Shown here: in pieces, positions 23,663-24,701 of the stretch
Layout of the letters: each line of letters starts with the position of its first letter
Numbering within the stretch: position 1 is the stretch's first letter
DNA from: a virus
Reading direction: 5' to 3' (one strand)
IMG/VR virus record: IMGVR_UViG_3300032116_001254
Coordinates: 1 to 24,701 of that record
DNA: 24,701 nt
Translations under genes and position numbers: made by a program
The notes under the pieces: generated by a model
What the model was told of the DNA's origin: nothing
Database searches by the model: none
What the model saw: only the letters and a program-made list of their open reading frames with translations

Positions 23663-24007
23663 ATGAATAAATGCACAGAAAATATAGTTAGAGAAATTAT
23701 TAGAGAATACTTCCGTTCAGTATTGATAGAAGGAAAAAAGCCGACCGGTGGCCTAACCGGCTGGTTTAGAGACCGTTGGGTTGATATTTCTCGTAAGAAA
23801 AAAGGTGGTGGACACCCACCTTGCGGTGCCTCTGCCGGTAGTAAATCAAGAAAAGGTGGAAAGAGGGCATATCCAAAATGTGTTCCCGCTACAAAAGCCG
23901 CTTCAATGTCATCAAAACAAAAAAGAAGTGCAATAACACGAAAGAGAAAGAAGGGTGCAACTGGTCGTGGTAAAGCAAAAATGGTTTCAACATATGCAAA
24001 GGATTAA
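23663..24007 (+). CDS. Small basic phage protein with WVDISRKKKGGG motif
   Basis: The 114-residue, very basic protein begins NKCTENIVREIIREYFRSVLIEG, an amphipathic helix, and continues to GLTGWFRDRWVDISRKKKGG. PPCGASAGSKSRKGG, YPKCVPATKAASM and SAITRKRKKG follow. The WVDI/PPCG/YPKCVP/SAxxRKR layout is widespread in cyanophages and other large myoviruses and has no assigned function that I know. Two cysteines in PPCG and YPKCVP may bind metal, and the Arg/Lys tail could bind DNA. The segment before KKPTG ends in LIEG, which fits the (L/I)xE rule of T4 prohead protease. I therefore consider a cleaved capsid-targeting peptide possible. ATG 23663 is preferred over TTG 23645 and ATG 23657 because it leaves the shortest extension before the conserved helix. 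Confidence 0.6.
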   Translation: MNKCTENIVREIIREYFRSVLIEGKKPTGGLTGWFRDRWVDISRKKKGGGHPPCGASAGSKSRKGGKRAYPKCVPATKAASMSSKQKRSAITRKRKKGATGRGKAKMVSTYAKD

Positions 24008-24010
24008 AAA

Positions 24011-24349
24011 ATGGAAGATGTTTTAGAAAAAAGAATTGGTAATTACATAAAAATTTTAGCTATATCCGTTCTTTCAATTTTGTTGATATACAATGTTTAT
24101 GAAAATTCACAATCAAAAGAACAGATAAAGGTTTCAACAAAAACAAAAGATAGTTTGGAAGCATTGATAAATAAATACCAATATGATTACATCGAATTGA
24201 AAAAAAAAGCCGATAGAATGGATTCTATATTGAATGTAAAAAAAGATAAATTGGAAGAAGTAAAAGGTTCTTTCAATAAAAGAAGAAAACCTACCATAAA
24301 AAATTCAAATGAAGCAATCAGGTATATCAATAAATTTTTAAGTGAGTAA
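24011..24349 (+). CDS. Membrane-anchored coiled-coil protein, possible inner-membrane spanin (Rz-like)
   Basis: The 112-residue protein has an N-terminal membrane anchor (YIKILAISVLSILLIYNVY, about 13-31). An extended charged coiled coil follows (KTKDSLEALINKYQYDYIELKKK, ADRMDSILNVKKDKL), ending EAIRYINKFLSE. With few positive residues before the anchor, the body would lie in the periplasm. This is the layout of Rz-type i-spanins, which help fuse the outer and inner membranes at the end of lysis in Gram-negative hosts. It starts three bases after the previous stop with AAAGGATTAAAAA upstream and is followed three bases later by a signal-peptide protein. A spanin pair is therefore suggested, not shown, because no lipoprotein Cys is seen in the partner. 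Confidence 0.55.
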   Translation: MEDVLEKRIGNYIKILAISVLSILLIYNVYENSQSKEQIKVSTKTKDSLEALINKYQYDYIELKKKADRMDSILNVKKDKLEEVKGSFNKRRKPTIKNSNEAIRYINKFLSE

Positions 24350-24352
24350 ATT

Positions 24353-24701
24353 ATGAAATATGTTTTGGCTTTAATCTTTTCAACAACGGCTTTATTTGCT
24401 ACTGAAAAAGATTCGGTTTACTGTTTTAATAAAAAAGAAATAACATTGCTTGCAAATAAAATACAGTTACTTCGTGATTCAATAGATTATCTTCAAACGG
24501 TAGTTGATGTTCAAGATACTGTTATAGATTTATACCAATCCAGATCAGATATGTTTTTGAAACAATTAAACAACCGAGATAATGTTATTGATGCTTGTCA
24601 AAAAAGAAGCAAAGAACTTGAAAAAATAAATGAAGAACTACAACCTCGTTGGTATGATAATAAATTTTTATGGTTCCTAACTGGAGCTGCTTCTGTTGTT
24701 G
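24353..24701 (+). CDS. Secreted coiled-coil protein with C-terminal membrane segment (truncated by window)
   Basis: The frame is open to the window edge with 116 codons visible. MKYVLALIFSTTALFA is a likely signal peptide with cleavage after FA. A coiled-coil region follows (KKEITLLANKIQLLRDSIDYL, VQDTVIDLYQSRSDMFLKQL, KRSKELEKINEELQ). PRWYDNKFLWFLTGAASVV then begins a probable C-terminal membrane helix cut by the window end. Proteins with a signal peptide, coiled coil and WYDNKxLWF-type anchor are familiar next to holins in Bacteroidota phages, but their role is unknown; a lysis or envelope function is likely. It lacks the lipobox Cys of an o-spanin. The start has AGTGAGTAAATT upstream, a weak Shine-Dalgarno. 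Confidence 0.6.
   Translation, partial: MKYVLALIFSTTALFATEKDSVYCFNKKEITLLANKIQLLRDSIDYLQTVVDVQDTVIDLYQSRSDMFLKQLNNRDNVIDACQKRSKELEKINEELQPRWYDNKFLWFLTGAASVV

Noticed and set aside
1-24701. tRNA genes, insertion sequences or integration sites
   Set aside because: Gaps are too short and no cloverleaf, transposase or recombinase motif was seen by eye; a tRNAscan run was not possible.

Overview
The window looks like part of the genome of a large tailed phage, probably a contractile-tailed myovirus distantly related to T4. Every supported gene lies on the + strand, the DNA is AT-rich and tightly packed, and no gap between genes exceeds about 65 bases. The strongest phage signals are the C-terminus of a gp46/Rad50/SbcC-type recombination ATPase at the left edge, several very long fibre-like proteins with collagen-like Gly-Thr-Ser repeats, an Mtd_N-like fibre N-terminus, a glycine-rich adhesin-like tip, a tail-assembly-chaperone-like protein and a probable lysis cluster on the right. 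Two copies of TTTG-N20-TATATTTG match the Bacteroidota sigma-70 promoter (-33 TTTG, -7 TAnnTTTG), so the host is probably a member of the Bacteroidota. That is an inference from promoters, not from a host sequence.

Layout: 1-209, end of the gp46-like ATPase; 211-6965, three fibre or virion structural proteins; 7007-11961, a small gene and two giant multidomain glycosyltransferases; 12006-18503, glycine-rich adhesin-like fibre, small fibre-accessory protein, Mtd_N/collagen-like fibre and a 14-repeat RCC1 beta-propeller protein; 18569-20361, two more glycosyltransferases; 20401-22233, tail-assembly-chaperone-like protein, degenerate nucleotidyltransferase and Cys-cluster protein; 22220-24701, holin-like protein, two basic phage proteins flanking an unknown, and two membrane/coiled-coil proteins resembling spanins. 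No tRNA, rRNA, CRISPR array or insertion sequence was seen.

The notable idea is a phage-encoded protein-glycosylation island nested among its likely acceptors. One enzyme ends in a domain that looks like the bacterial autotransporter O-heptosyltransferase (TibC/AAH) family, complete with its four-Cys cluster. It sits beside a GT4-FkbM methyltransferase-GT25 fusion, a GT9-like enzyme and a GT-A enzyme, all between fibres very rich in Ser and Thr. The two host-type promoters stand just before the two glycosyltransferase cassettes. A different 9-base motif, (C/T)ATATTTAT, sits at five gene junctions, mostly before virion genes, and could be the phage late promoter. The sequence therefore suggests that the glycosylation enzymes are made under host-type control and the fibres under phage control. 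Acceptors, sugars and timing are untested.
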